This document shows, piece by piece, positions 16,910-26,573 of a stretch of DNA of 64,000 nt (position 1 is its first letter; each line of letters begins with the position of its first letter). The translations under genes and the position numbers were made by a program. Below the pieces are notes generated by a model. That model made no database searches and was not told where the DNA came from. It saw nothing but the letters and a program-made list of their open reading frames with translations. Source of the stretch: UBA6522 sp965221035 (GTDB taxonomy: Bacteria > Pseudomonadota > Gammaproteobacteria > Steroidobacterales > Rariloculaceae); NCBI GenBank assembly GCA_965221035.1, contig OZ244860.1, positions 3,348,001 through 3,412,000 of the forward strand. Reading direction: 5' to 3'.

Positions 16910-17782
16910 TCAACTCAGCAGAAACTCGATGTGCGCCCGGTTGAAGGCCTCGGGCTCTTCCCACTGTGGCCAGTGGGCGCTGTTTTCCAGCACGACGACC
17001 TGTGCGCAGGGAATGGATCCCGCAGCCTTGCGGGCGAGTTCCAGAGGTTGCCCGGGGTTGTGATTCGTCCAAAGCAACAGGGTCGGGCAGGTCAGTTCCC
17101 GCAGTTGATCCGGGCGGTACCAGGTCTTCTGGCTTACGGGGTCGATCAGCCCGCCGATGGCCCGTTCGGTGAGCTTGCGGATGGCAGCTGCGCGTCCCGG
17201 CTGCGAATAGATCAGAAACCGGGTCTCCAGGAGTTCTTCCGTCAGGCTTGCCTCATCCAGAAACAGCCACTTCATGCGCATGGCGAGCGCTTCCCGGGTG
17301 GGCGTGCCGGTGGCCTTGCGCGAACGCGCCAGGAAGTCCTTCATCTGGTTGACACCCTGCGGAGTATCCGGCGACAGGGGCAGCCCGGTGTTGAGTACGA
17401 GCTTGCCAACGCGATGCGGGTGCTTGAGCGCGAACCACGCGGCAACCGAGCCGCCGAGGGATTCACCGGACAGGTGCGCGGTGTCGATGCCCATGGCGTT
17501 CATCAGGTCGAGCAGGTGGTCGACGTAATCCTGCTCGGCATAGTCGATGTCGGGCGCATCGGTATAGCCGTGCCCGACCATGTCGAATGCGATCGTCCGG
17601 AAATGTTCCGTGTGGGCGGCGATGTTGCGGCTGTACGCTTCGGCGTGGCCGCCGGTCCCGTGCAGCAGCAACAACGGGAAACCTGAACCCGCTTCAATGA
17701 CGCGGGTGCGGATGCCGCCGGCGTCGACAAACGTCTGCCTCAGGTCAACGCCTTGAAGGTTGTTCCAGATGGAAGATTGCAT
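16910..17782 (-). CDS. Alpha/beta hydrolase, meta-cleavage-product hydrolase-like
   Basis: 290 residues from the ATG at 17782; a TTG at 17803 would add seven. It has the oxyanion motif LLLHGTGG, the nucleophile elbow GESLGG with Ser108 and the catalytic His270 in ENSAHWPQWEEP, the C-terminal signature of C-C bond hydrolases of meta-cleavage pathways. The acid position after strand 6, usually Asp in W-G-x-x-D, reads W-T-N-H-N here (Asn242). Role in hydrolysing a ring-cleavage product of the nearby LigB enzyme is inference. Confidence 0.85.
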   Translation of the reverse strand: MQSSIWNNLQGVDLRQTFVDAGGIRTRVIEAGSGFPLLLLHGTGGHAEAYSRNIAAHTEHFRTIAFDMVGHGYTDAPDIDYAEQDYVDHLLDLMNAMGIDTAHLSGESLGGSVAAWFALKHPHRVGKLVLNTGLPLSPDTPQGVNQMKDFLARSRKATGTPTREALAMRMKWLFLDEASLTEELLETRFLIYSQPGRAAAIRKLTERAIGGLIDPVSQKTWYRPDQLRELTCPTLLLWTNHNPGQPLELARKAAGSIPCAQVVVLENSAHWPQWEEPEAFNRAHIEFLLS

Positions 17783-17878
17783 TTTGCTGGATGTCTCTCT
17801 CAATTCGCCTCGATTGTTGTCGCTCGAAAAGTCTGGCTCGCCGTTCCCGGGCCCGATGGCTGGCTGTCCCGATGCGGC

Positions 17879-19126
17879 TCAATCCGCCGCCGGGCGGTTG
17901 GCGCGCACGTCTTCCAGCGACCAGGCGAGTACGGCTCCCGCCAGCATCAGTACCACCGGCACCAGCATGGTGGCCTGCAGCCCGGCAGTCACGGCAATCG
18001 CGCCTACCGCGTAGGTGGTGAATCCGGCGCCGAGAATTTCGCCGACGGCGTTGGCGGCGCCGGTGGCCGTGACCGCGTCCCGTGGGTTGACGGCCTCGGC
18101 CGGAATCACGCCCACCGCCAGCGGGGAGACCGCGCCGCCGCAGAACATGAATCCGAAGACGCTGATGAGCAGTATCACGTAGGGTACGTCCGCCGGCAGG
18201 CGGGCGAAGATGAGCCCGAACACCATCGCTGCCAGGAATGCGTACATGACGACCTTGCGCCGGTGACCGGTGCGGTCGGCGATCCAGGTGAAGGCGAATC
18301 CGCCCAGACCGTCCGCCAGCAGTGCGGCGCTGACGGTGAGGGGGATCACAGGGCCTTCCAGCATGAAGTATCCGCCGTTGGCCACATCGCTGCCCAGCAG
18401 GAACAGGCCGAACACCATGAACGTGAACACGCGGCCCATGCTGCAGATCGACATCAGCGCGCTGATCCAGACGTTTCTCGTCCGCAGGATTGTCATCAGC
18501 GGCGCTCGTTCACCTCCGTCCCGGCGGTTATCCGAGGTTGCCCGCTCCAGGGCCGGTTCGCCGAAAAAGAAAAGCAGCAGGAGCACCACGACGAGCATGG
18601 GTCCGGCGGCAATGAAAAAACCCGTACGCCAACCGTAGCTGTTGGCGATTCCGTCGAGCAGCGGTGGCGCCAGAACCATGCCGAGTATGATGAAGGCGAT
18701 GAACATCAACGAAACCACGCGCGCCCGGGCGGGTGGCGGTGCGGTGCGGCGCGCGGCGTTCATGATCGGCGACAGCACGCCGCCTTCGGCAAGTCCGAGC
18801 GCGGTGCGGATGGCGATGAAGATCGCGATGGTCGCGGCCAACCCCGAAACCCATCCAAGAACCGCGGTGATCGCACCGAAGATCAGCAGCATGGGCTTGG
18901 TGCCGTGCCGGTCCGCCAGCCTTCCCGCCAGCAGCGATCCCACGCCCCAGGCGACGGCAAACGCCAGCGCGATGGAGCCGACGCCGCCCAGGTTGAGTCC
19001 GAATTCGGCGGCGATGTGCGGCCCGAGGAAGGACGATGCATTGCGCTGCAGGCCCACCAGCCCCCACATCAGCATCAGCAGGGCGACGCCGAAAACCCAA
19101 TTGCCGCGAGACGAAGCCTCTTGCAT
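17879..19126 (-). CDS. Major facilitator superfamily transporter
   Basis: 415 residues from the ATG at 19126, preceded by AAGGGG; the signature G-R-L-A-D-R-H-G-T-K follows TM2, and about twelve hydrophobic segments are visible. It resembles the anion:cation symporter group that takes up aromatic acids and other organic anions. The gene is upstream of the hydrolase on the same strand with a 96-bp gap. Substrate unknown. Confidence 0.87.
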   Translation of the reverse strand: MQEASSRGNWVFGVALLMLMWGLVGLQRNASSFLGPHIAAEFGLNLGGVGSIALAFAVAWGVGSLLAGRLADRHGTKPMLLIFGAITAVLGWVSGLAATIAIFIAIRTALGLAEGGVLSPIMNAARRTAPPPARARVVSLMFIAFIILGMVLAPPLLDGIANSYGWRTGFFIAAGPMLVVVLLLLFFFGEPALERATSDNRRDGGERAPLMTILRTRNVWISALMSICSMGRVFTFMVFGLFLLGSDVANGGYFMLEGPVIPLTVSAALLADGLGGFAFTWIADRTGHRRKVVMYAFLAAMVFGLIFARLPADVPYVILLISVFGFMFCGGAVSPLAVGVIPAEAVNPRDAVTATGAANAVGEILGAGFTTYAVGAIAVTAGLQATMLVPVVLMLAGAVLAWSLEDVRANRPAAD

Positions 19127-19202
19127 GTCAATCCCCTTGTCCGATGGCCGAGCGGACCGCGGGTCGTCCCGCCCGATTCTCATGGCGTCGGCCGACCGCC
19201 GT

Positions 19203-21101
19203 TCAATAATCCAGGGTCATACCCGAGTACGGATCGATGCGGCCATGAAAGCCGCCCTGGTCGCGGACCACACGCCCGTTGCCGTCGTCGTCGTAGTGGA
19301 CCCATACCAACCCGTGCGGGTTGCCGTAGCCGGGCATCTCGATGATGTCCAGCTTCTCCCTGGTGGCCACGTCGAAGACGTGAATGGTGCCCTCGCCGTT
19401 GCTGGTGGCCCACATTTCCCGGCCGTTGGGCGACAATAGCAGATGGTCGACGGTGTATGCCCCGAACAGCGTTTCCTTGACCTGTGGGTTTCCGGTGTCG
19501 ATGACGGTGACCGTGCGACCGCGGAACCCGGTCACCTCGCCCTTGTCGGCCACCCAGATTTCCGTCTCGTCCGCGTTCAGGCTGGCGCCGTAGGGGCCGG
19601 TGCCCGTACCCGAGACCCACGCGATTTCGCCGGTCGCGAGGTTGATCTTGCTGAGATTGGAGGTTCCGCCGGAGGGTATGTACATGTACTCGCCGGCCGA
19701 GTCGATGACGACCCAGTTGGCCCGGTAGCCCGGATGGGGGTACTCGCGAACGACCTCCCAGTTGTCGGGATCGATCCTGGCGACCCAGTAGGGGCGCAGG
19801 ACGGTGACGTTGCCCTGCACGAACCGCTCTCCGCCGATGATGCCGGAAAACGCGGGCGGACCGTAGCCGGCCGGGCTCATCAGCAGGTAGATGTACTCGT
19901 CGTCCGTGAACGCCGTATAGCAGGCGCCGCCCAGGTCCTCGCACTGGATGCCGCCGAGAATTTCGTCGGTTTCCGGATCAAGCAGAAAGACATCCAGGCC
20001 ATCCGGGTCCCGCGCGAAGGTATCCATCAGAAGGTATCGGTCCCGGAAGACCTGCCCGTGGTGGAGCCGGCCACCGACGATCAGCTGCCTGACCGGTTCG
20101 AGCGTCAGGGCGTCCACCTTGAGCAGGGACGCTGGGCTGACGATTTCCATGTTGCCCTGTGGCGCGCCGGCCGCCGCGGGGCCGGTGATGTAGACGTAGC
20201 GTGCGTCCGGTGACAGCACCGTGGTGTGAACCTGGCCGCTCAACGCCTCGGGCATCTCGTTGGCAACGATGATCTCGCGTGTGGCGGCGTCGCCGATGAC
20301 CACCTGGCTGGCGCGGGCAAGTTCGGCGGACCCGGGGTCCAGGCCTTGATAGTAGAAGAAGTTCGGTCGGTCCAGATTTTCATAGAAGTAAGTGTGTCCC
20401 GGTTCGGGCGTGAATTTCGGTTCGCCAGCGTCGTATTCTTCCACGACGGTGACGTCGTATTCCTTCTCCAGCGAGCCTTCACCGGCCTTGCGCGTCCAGT
20501 CGGCGATCACGGTCTCGAATGGTGCGATCTGTTCAACGAGCCGGTCGCGGCGTGAGAACGCCACCTCGCCCTGTCCGACCACGCGCAGGCTGGCCAGTTC
20601 GTCGAGCAGCACGCCCCGGTCGATGGCTTGCGGATCGTGCCCCCGAAGCTGAGTGATGTAGTAGGTCAGGGCGAACGCGTCGATGACGGTCGGGTCGAGA
20701 AGGTCCACCACCACGGCCATCTGCGGGTTGCTCTGCATCTGGTATGCGATGAGGAACGGGCTTGGAGGATTTTCGAAGGCCGGCCCGATGAGGCCGTCGC
20801 CGCCAGCTCCATGGCAGGTCGTGCAGAGCGCGGGCGTGTTGTAGATTTCACCGCCCAGCGCAATGAGTTCTTCATCGCTGTAAGCGTCCAGTGCGCGTTG
20901 ACTTTTCTCCTCGGGTGGCGCCAGGCCACCCAGGCCGGCTCCCGGACCCCCGGGCGGTCCGAACACAGCCTCGATGCCGGGTGGCTCCTCCTGTGCCGCT
21001 GCGATGTTCGAGAGCCCGATGCCGCCGCCGGGCAGCCGGTGAACCGACACCCACGCCAGCAGTGCCAGCACGACGGCGAAAACTGGAACGGGCTTCTTCA
21101 T
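19203..21101 (-). CDS. Cytochrome c domain fused to a beta-propeller, exported
   Basis: 632 residues starting MKKPVPVFAVVLALLAWVS, a signal peptide. A single haem-binding CTTCH motif near residue 94 has a following small cytochrome c-like region, and the remaining about 400 residues are WD/YVTN-type propeller repeats (for example LSPDARYVYITGP, LNADETEIWVADKG, LSPNGREMWATSNGEG, VFDVATREKLDIIEM). The layout recalls cytochrome cd1 or methylamine/quinohaemoprotein-type periplasmic enzymes, but no d1 haem ligand pattern was recognised. It could pass electrons for periplasmic oxidation. Same strand as the MFS gene. Confidence 0.8.
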   Translation of the reverse strand: MKKPVPVFAVVLALLAWVSVHRLPGGGIGLSNIAAAQEEPPGIEAVFGPPGGPGAGLGGLAPPEEKSQRALDAYSDEELIALGGEIYNTPALCTTCHGAGGDGLIGPAFENPPSPFLIAYQMQSNPQMAVVVDLLDPTVIDAFALTYYITQLRGHDPQAIDRGVLLDELASLRVVGQGEVAFSRRDRLVEQIAPFETVIADWTRKAGEGSLEKEYDVTVVEEYDAGEPKFTPEPGHTYFYENLDRPNFFYYQGLDPGSAELARASQVVIGDAATREIIVANEMPEALSGQVHTTVLSPDARYVYITGPAAAGAPQGNMEIVSPASLLKVDALTLEPVRQLIVGGRLHHGQVFRDRYLLMDTFARDPDGLDVFLLDPETDEILGGIQCEDLGGACYTAFTDDEYIYLLMSPAGYGPPAFSGIIGGERFVQGNVTVLRPYWVARIDPDNWEVVREYPHPGYRANWVVIDSAGEYMYIPSGGTSNLSKINLATGEIAWVSGTGTGPYGASLNADETEIWVADKGEVTGFRGRTVTVIDTGNPQVKETLFGAYTVDHLLLSPNGREMWATSNGEGTIHVFDVATREKLDIIEMPGYGNPHGLVWVHYDDDGNGRVVRDQGGFHGRIDPYSGMTLDY

Positions 21102-21271
21102 CTTTCGGGCTCCCTCCAATGAATTCGGCAAGGCATGTTACCCCTGTTCGCAGGCTTGGCGTTCAGAAGTCCCGGCCCTGACGTCGGGATCGTCTGCTTG
21201 CGGGGCAAGGAGTGCGTCCATGAAGGTTCAGGGCCATGTATCCATGCTACTTGGCCGTCGTGCAGTAACTG

Positions 21272-21304
21272 AAATGAATATCTGATATAAATTGCCATTC
21301 ATTT
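21272..21304. promoter_or_regulatory. Inverted repeat upstream of the LysR gene (possible operator)
   Basis: AAATGAAT at 21272-21279 and ATTCATTT at 21297-21304 form a perfect 8-bp inverted repeat with a 17-bp AT-rich centre, ending 16 bp before the LysR start and between divergent genes. Position and symmetry fit an autoregulatory site. Confidence 0.55.
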
Positions 21305-21320
21305 TGAGAATAGCGTATCC

Positions 21321-22250
21321 ATGTCAAACCTTCGACGCATCGACCTGAACCTCTTCACTGTCTTCGAGGCGATCTACCAGGAGCGCAACCTGACCTATGC
21401 CGCCAACAGGATCGGGATGAGCCAACCCGCAGCGAGCAACGCGCTGAAACGGCTTCGGGCCCTGTTCGACGACGAGTTGTTCGTGCGCCAGGGTAACACC
21501 ATGCAGCCGACGCCTCGGGCACGCGAGCTGGCGTCATCGTTCAACCCGGCGCTGGAACTGATTCGGGACGGACTGGCCGCCAGGACTGTCTTTGACCCGA
21601 CACAGCCGCGAGCATTCAACATCGCGGGAATCGAACACCTGGAGCACTTTGTCCTGGCGTCGCTGCTGAGCGCGATCGGTCCGAATCCGGGCCGGATCCG
21701 CCTGAACGCGGTGGGTGGGTTCGCGGACCAGTTCAAGGGCGAGTTGAAATCCGGGGAAATCGACCTGGCCATCGATCATGTTTCCTTGGCCGATGAGGAG
21801 TTCGAGGTCAGGCAGCTGGGCCAGGATACGCTGATTTCCCTGGTTCGGCGGGACCACCCCTGCGCGGGCAAGACGTTGAATCTGTACGAAACCCTGGCGC
21901 TGGACCATGTCTGTCTCAAGGCCCGGGATCACCGCGGCTTCGTCGCTGAGCGGTTCCTTCGCGCCAACGGGCGCGCGGATGCGATCATGGTTCGCGTCAC
22001 GCATTTCTATGCGATGCTGAGCGTAATCGAGAACTCCAACCTGGTGGGGACGATGCCGCGGCTCATCGGCGAGCGGTTTCTCGCACACTATCCGGTCGCT
22101 CAAGTGAGGACGGTCATTCCCGAAGGGGCGTTCCGGGTCTTGCTGATCTGGCACCGCAGCCAGAGCCGTGACCCGGGAAACGTCTGGTTGCGGGAGCATC
22201 TTGTCCGGGCCTACGCGTCGGCGACGCGACACCAATCATTCACGTCATGA
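21321..22250 (+). CDS. LysR family transcriptional regulator
   Basis: 309 residues. The N terminus holds the winged helix-turn-helix (LNLFTVFEAIYQERNLTYAANRIGMSQPAASNALKRL split across residues 9-45), followed by the two-lobed effector-binding domain, closest in style to NodD/LinR-type activators. It should bind near 21272-21304 and control either the divergent cytochrome gene or the TonB receptor that follows on the same strand. Effector unknown, possibly an aromatic compound. Confidence 0.92.
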   Translation: MSNLRRIDLNLFTVFEAIYQERNLTYAANRIGMSQPAASNALKRLRALFDDELFVRQGNTMQPTPRARELASSFNPALELIRDGLAARTVFDPTQPRAFNIAGIEHLEHFVLASLLSAIGPNPGRIRLNAVGGFADQFKGELKSGEIDLAIDHVSLADEEFEVRQLGQDTLISLVRRDHPCAGKTLNLYETLALDHVCLKARDHRGFVAERFLRANGRADAIMVRVTHFYAMLSVIENSNLVGTMPRLIGERFLAHYPVAQVRTVIPEGAFRVLLIWHRSQSRDPGNVWLREHLVRAYASATRHQSFTS

Positions 22251-22253
22251 ATG
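22237..22253. promoter_or_regulatory. Short palindrome at the end of the LysR gene
   Basis: CATTCA (22237-22242) and TGAATG (22248-22253) flank 5 bp. The half-site shares ATTCA/TGAAT with the site upstream of the LysR gene but in the opposite arrangement. It sits about 150 bp before the TonB receptor start. Confidence 0.3.
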
Positions 22254-22398
22254 GCGTCCATCACAAGAATTTTGTGGCCCTTATGTAGTGGTTGCCTATA
22301 CTTGAGAAGTCCGCATCGGAGACGTGCAGGTTGTTTCCGAAGGTCTTGTTGCAGCCATGCGACAGATTGTGCGGGGACACACTCAAGGGAGAGGCTCG

Positions 22399-24888
22399 AT
22401 GGACTTGAAAATTCGATTGGTCGGCAATGTGGCGCGGTTGACGGCTGTTCTGGCGGCGATGACGTTGCCGTTCGGCGCGTTTTCCCAAGCCCCGCTCGAA
22501 GAGATCGTCGTCACCGCCACGAAACGCGAGGAGACCCTGCGCGAAATTCCGATTTCCATTGTGGCCCAGACCGGTGTGCAGCTCAACGAGCTCAACCTGG
22601 TCAATCCCGTGGACATGTCCACGTTCGTTCCCAACCTGTCCATGTACGACGGTGTGACCGGCATCGCGACCGTGATGCGCGGTGTCGGGACCACCGGCGG
22701 CAATCCCGCGTTCGAGCCGTCTGTGGCGTCGTTCATCGACGGCGCCTACCTCGGGCGCGACCGGACCACCACCACGGCGTTCCTGGATCTCGACCGAATC
22801 GAGATCGTACGGGGGCCGCAGCCGCTCTTCGCCGGCCAGAACGCGGTGGCCGGCGCCCTGAACCTCGTCAGCCGGCGACCCGGCGACACCTTGAACGGAT
22901 ATGTGCGTACCGGCCTGGGTTCGGACGACGAATATCAGTTCGAATTCGCCGTGGGCGGGCCGGTGACCGATACCTTGGGCGTCCGCATCGCCGCCATCTC
23001 GGACGAGCGCGGTGGGTGGATGCGCAATGGGGACATCATGGCCCGGTCTTCCGAGGACACTTCCGTGCGCGGTACGCTGGAGTTCAGCCCGACGGACGCC
23101 TTCACCGCGACCCTGATCACCACCTGGTACGAGTCCATGGGCAACGGCGGGACGGCCGAATACGCCTACTGTGCCCCGACCGATCCGCCCGGGCCGGGTT
23201 GGCGCGGCTACAACCTGTGCAACGCGAACCCCTCCAATGGTATCGACGATGTGTCCTGGGATGGCGTCGACGGTCCGTCGCCGATCGAAGTGGTGCAGGC
23301 GTCTGGAGGGCCGCCACTGGTCAGCTTTGCCGGCATGGGCTTCCCCGCCGGCGCCGTTGACCGCTCTGCGGAACCGCTGGCCGATTCTACCGAGCGCCGC
23401 GTGCAGGACGGCACGCGTACCAATCTCCTGCTCCAGTACGACGCGGAGAACTTTTCGTTTACTTCCCAGACCAACGCCATCCAATTCGACTTCTACCAGT
23501 TGACTGATCCGGACGAGACCCACGTCAATTTCTTCCCAGTGCCGATATTCAACAACTACGAGGCCACCCAGCAGGAATTCCGCGTCCAGAGCGTTGCCGG
23601 CAGCGCCTTCGAGTGGATGGGCGGTGTGTATTGGCAGGAAAGCGCCTACAACAATGGCAACTACGGTTCGATTATTGGTGTCGGTTTGCCGCTGATCGGT
23701 CTGGCGCCGGTACTTGATTACCGCCGCGCGCCGCCGTTTCCCAACGATTCGTATTTCAGCGAAGAGGCCGAGTGGCTCAGCGGATTCGTCAATTTAGGAT
23801 TCAGTCTCGGCGAAAACGTTACATTGGACGTCGGCGCGCGTGTCACGCAGGTGGACAAGACGGCCCTGTTCCAGAACGGAACGGGCTATTACGAACGCAA
23901 CGCCGCCGGCGAAATCGTCAACCTGGTGCACAGCAACAATGGTCCGGGTTGCGAGATCGGCACCGAGACGACCGTTCCGAACAACCCCAATGTGGAGGTT
24001 TGCGTTGCCGGTCGAGTGGACAATACCTCCACCGATCCGCAGATCCAGTTGAGTTGGGACGTGAGCGATCAGACCATGCTGTTCCTGCGCTATGCCGAGG
24101 GATTCAAGTCGGGCGGCTTCAGTGTCGGCATGTCCGTGCCGGACGTGGAACAGTTTGTCTATGATCCGGAGGAGGCGGAAACCATCGAGGCGGGCTTCAA
24201 GACGTTGACGGCCGACGGGCGGCTGGAACTCAATGTGGTCGCCTTCAACACCGAGTTCACCAACCGGCAGGTGTCGTCGCTGGCACCGGTCTTCCAGGGC
24301 GCGCCGGAGTTCATCATCCAGAATGCCGCGGCCTCCACCAGCACGGGCGTTGAGTTCGATGGCCGTTGGGCTGCGTCGGAATCCCTGGCGATCACGTTCT
24401 CCGGCGCCGTGCTCGATTCGGTCTACGACAGTTTCCCCGGCGCGGCGTGCAATGGCTGGAAACGGGCGCGGCGGCAGGATGGCTGCGGGGTGAACGGTCA
24501 GGCGTTCTTTGAAGCTGCGGGCCTCGATACCGAACTGGCGCATCCCTGGCAGCTCACGCTGGGGGCGCGCCACCAGCAGTTGCTGGACAACGGATACCGG
24601 ATCGTGATCAGCGGCAATCTGGCGATGATCAACTACAGCAACAACGGTTTCAGTCAGATCACCGAGCCCGAGTATCAGAACGGCACGGAGGAGCACCTGA
24701 ATCTTCGCGTTGCCCTCCAGCCTGCGGACGTGAGATGGGATATCGCCCTGTACGCGGACAACGCGACCGACAACCGGCGGTTCCAGTCAGTGGTAAGCGA
24801 CCCCTTGGGCTACGACGAGAACATTCTCGTCACGCGCGTGCAGGGCGCCACCTACGGTGTCCAGGCGCGATGGAATTTCGGCGATTGA
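22399..24888 (+). CDS. TonB-dependent outer-membrane receptor (1)
   Basis: 829 residues from the ATG at 22399, preceded by GAGAGG and followed by a signal peptide ending near AFSQ. A TonB-box-like EEIVVTATKRE is next, then the plug domain with the RIEIVRGPQPLFAGQNAVAG motif, and a beta-barrel ending in aromatic WNFGD. It takes up an unknown substrate across the outer membrane using TonB energy. The sequence type is that of the large receptor family common in Sphingomonads and marine Gammaproteobacteria. Follows the LysR gene and precedes a convergent sulfatase, suggesting sulfated-substrate uptake. Confidence 0.93.
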   Translation: MDLKIRLVGNVARLTAVLAAMTLPFGAFSQAPLEEIVVTATKREETLREIPISIVAQTGVQLNELNLVNPVDMSTFVPNLSMYDGVTGIATVMRGVGTTGGNPAFEPSVASFIDGAYLGRDRTTTTAFLDLDRIEIVRGPQPLFAGQNAVAGALNLVSRRPGDTLNGYVRTGLGSDDEYQFEFAVGGPVTDTLGVRIAAISDERGGWMRNGDIMARSSEDTSVRGTLEFSPTDAFTATLITTWYESMGNGGTAEYAYCAPTDPPGPGWRGYNLCNANPSNGIDDVSWDGVDGPSPIEVVQASGGPPLVSFAGMGFPAGAVDRSAEPLADSTERRVQDGTRTNLLLQYDAENFSFTSQTNAIQFDFYQLTDPDETHVNFFPVPIFNNYEATQQEFRVQSVAGSAFEWMGGVYWQESAYNNGNYGSIIGVGLPLIGLAPVLDYRRAPPFPNDSYFSEEAEWLSGFVNLGFSLGENVTLDVGARVTQVDKTALFQNGTGYYERNAAGEIVNLVHSNNGPGCEIGTETTVPNNPNVEVCVAGRVDNTSTDPQIQLSWDVSDQTMLFLRYAEGFKSGGFSVGMSVPDVEQFVYDPEEAETIEAGFKTLTADGRLELNVVAFNTEFTNRQVSSLAPVFQGAPEFIIQNAAASTSTGVEFDGRWAASESLAITFSGAVLDSVYDSFPGAACNGWKRARRQDGCGVNGQAFFEAAGLDTELAHPWQLTLGARHQQLLDNGYRIVISGNLAMINYSNNGFSQITEPEYQNGTEEHLNLRVALQPADVRWDIALYADNATDNRRFQSVVSDPLGYDENILVTRVQGATYGVQARWNFGD

Positions 24889-24924
24889 TCGCGGCGGTTC
24901 CCGCGTGGCGGATCCCGCCGGACG

Positions 24925-26361
24925 TTACCGGTCCGCCGGTCGCTCGGTGACCGACTCGGCCACCGGCGGGTAGATCGGAGGGCGATTGTCCGGTTCGACC
25001 TCGGGGCCGGTGCCGCCGTCGTAGTTTTCCGGCGGCGGCGTGCCGCCCAGCACGCGGCCCACCGGTATCGTGTTGCTGAAGGCCAGCATGCGCGCCGCGC
25101 GCGCGGGTTCGCTGTCCGCAAGATCGGTGGTCTCCGCCGGGTCGTCGACGGTGTTGTAGAGCTGCACCGGGAATGTTCCGGCGGTGCCGGGTGGCGGCCG
25201 TAGCGGACGGATCAGCTTCCAGCCGTCTTCAAGCACCGCCATTCTGGGGCCGGCCGGCGTGGCGGAGGTGATGACGATGGGTTCGCCACGTTCGGATGTT
25301 GCTGAATGTTCGATGACCGGCCAAAGGTCCACCCCGGGCATGTCGGCATCGTTGAAGCCCGGGTGCCCCGCGAGCGACACCAGTGTCGGGAACCAGTCGT
25401 AGACGGTGGCCACCTGTTCCACCGTCCGACCGCCCGCCAGGCGCGACGGCCAGTGGAGCAGCGCCGGCACGCGGATGCCGCCCTCGTACAGCGACATCTT
25501 GTTCCCCCTCAAGGGTTCGTTGACCGATCCCGCATTGAGTTCACCACCGTTGTCGCTGACGAAAATGATCAACGTGTTGTCGCCGTCCGGCCTGTCCACA
25601 ACGGCGGCGAGGACGTCGCCGATCGCTGCGTCCATTTCCGTGATCATTGCGGCGAGACGTCGGCGGTTGATATCGGCGATGTCCGCATAGGCCTGCACCG
25701 CCTCCTGCGGCGCCTGCAGCGGCGTATGCGGGGCGGTGAATGACAGGTGCATGAAATACGGCGCCTCGCCCGTGTGTCCCCGGATCAGGCTGATGGCCTC
25801 GTCCCTCAGCAAGTGGGTGACGTAACCTTCCTCGTCCAACGCCTCGCCATTGCGTTCCCAGTCCGGAACGCGGTTGAGTGCGTGAGTGTAGTAATTGATT
25901 TCGCCGCTATTGGTGCCGTAGAAGTGGTCGTAGCCGCGGTTCAGGGGATGCTGGTCATGATAGTTGTGGCCCAGATGCCATTTGCCTACCAGCCAAGTGT
26001 CATATCCCGCTTCTTTCAGGTACTGGGGCAGGATCCGTTCTCCGGGCGGCAGCCCGAAATCCTCCCAGGGCGCGATCGGCGCGATCGTCCCCAGGCTCAC
26101 CGCGCGCTTGCCGCTATAGAACGCTGTGCGCGTCGGCGTGCAGGACGGGTGTGTGTAGTAGCGGTCAAGGCGTATGCCCTCGGCCGCGAGCCGGTCGAGC
26201 GTGGGCGTCCTGATTTCGGCCCCGTGGTAGCCGACATCGCCCCAGCCCAGGTCGTCGGCCATGATGAGCAGGATATTGGGCTGCTCCTGGGCCACGGCCG
26301 CGCACGCGGCTATGCCCAGCACTGCGACGGAAGCGACGCGCGCAAGGCGAGTGGTGTTCAT
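24925..26361 (-). CDS. Sulfatase (arylsulfatase A/B type), exported
   Basis: 478 residues with a signal peptide ending around VAQEQ. The metal site MADDLGWGD (Asp36, Asp37) and the formylglycine motif are present as C-T-P-T-R (Cys74-Arg78), where the Ser of the usual C-x-P-S-R is Thr, an accepted variant; a C-terminal second-sulfate-site pattern GVDLWPVIE is also seen. It hydrolyses sulfate esters in the periplasm after Cys maturation by a sulfatase-modifying enzyme, which is not encoded here. Convergent with TonB receptor 1. Confidence 0.92.
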   Translation of the reverse strand: MNTTRLARVASVAVLGIAACAAVAQEQPNILLIMADDLGWGDVGYHGAEIRTPTLDRLAAEGIRLDRYYTHPSCTPTRTAFYSGKRAVSLGTIAPIAPWEDFGLPPGERILPQYLKEAGYDTWLVGKWHLGHNYHDQHPLNRGYDHFYGTNSGEINYYTHALNRVPDWERNGEALDEEGYVTHLLRDEAISLIRGHTGEAPYFMHLSFTAPHTPLQAPQEAVQAYADIADINRRRLAAMITEMDAAIGDVLAAVVDRPDGDNTLIIFVSDNGGELNAGSVNEPLRGNKMSLYEGGIRVPALLHWPSRLAGGRTVEQVATVYDWFPTLVSLAGHPGFNDADMPGVDLWPVIEHSATSERGEPIVITSATPAGPRMAVLEDGWKLIRPLRPPPGTAGTFPVQLYNTVDDPAETTDLADSEPARAARMLAFSNTIPVGRVLGGTPPPENYDGGTGPEVEPDNRPPIYPPVAESVTERPADR

Positions 26362-26573
26362 TTGCCCGCCCTGGAAGTCTCGCCGCGGCGCATATGGCTT
26401 CCAGCCACCAAGTCCCGCGCAGTCGCCATTGGATGTTCCCCGCCGATTAGCTACTCTCGATGTTCAGATACGGGCGCCGAGCGGATAGCCGCCGGGCCGG
26501 TTCGGCACATCAATTGGAAGTCTACGGACTACCGGGGGTTCGGGCAAATTGTCCCGCCAAGGGAGGATGGAAC

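Noticed and set aside
17753..19345. Open frame of about 530 codons on the plus strand
   Set aside because: It is antisense to the MFS transporter gene, has a low-complexity His/Arg/Gln-rich sequence and no ribosome site or homology.
22324..22398. N-terminal extension of TonB receptor 1
   Set aside because: It precedes a signal peptide that has its own ribosome site at 22399.
22261..23523. Long minus-strand frame inside TonB receptor 1
   Set aside because: The receptor on the other strand has a signal peptide, TonB box and plug; the antisense frame has none of these.
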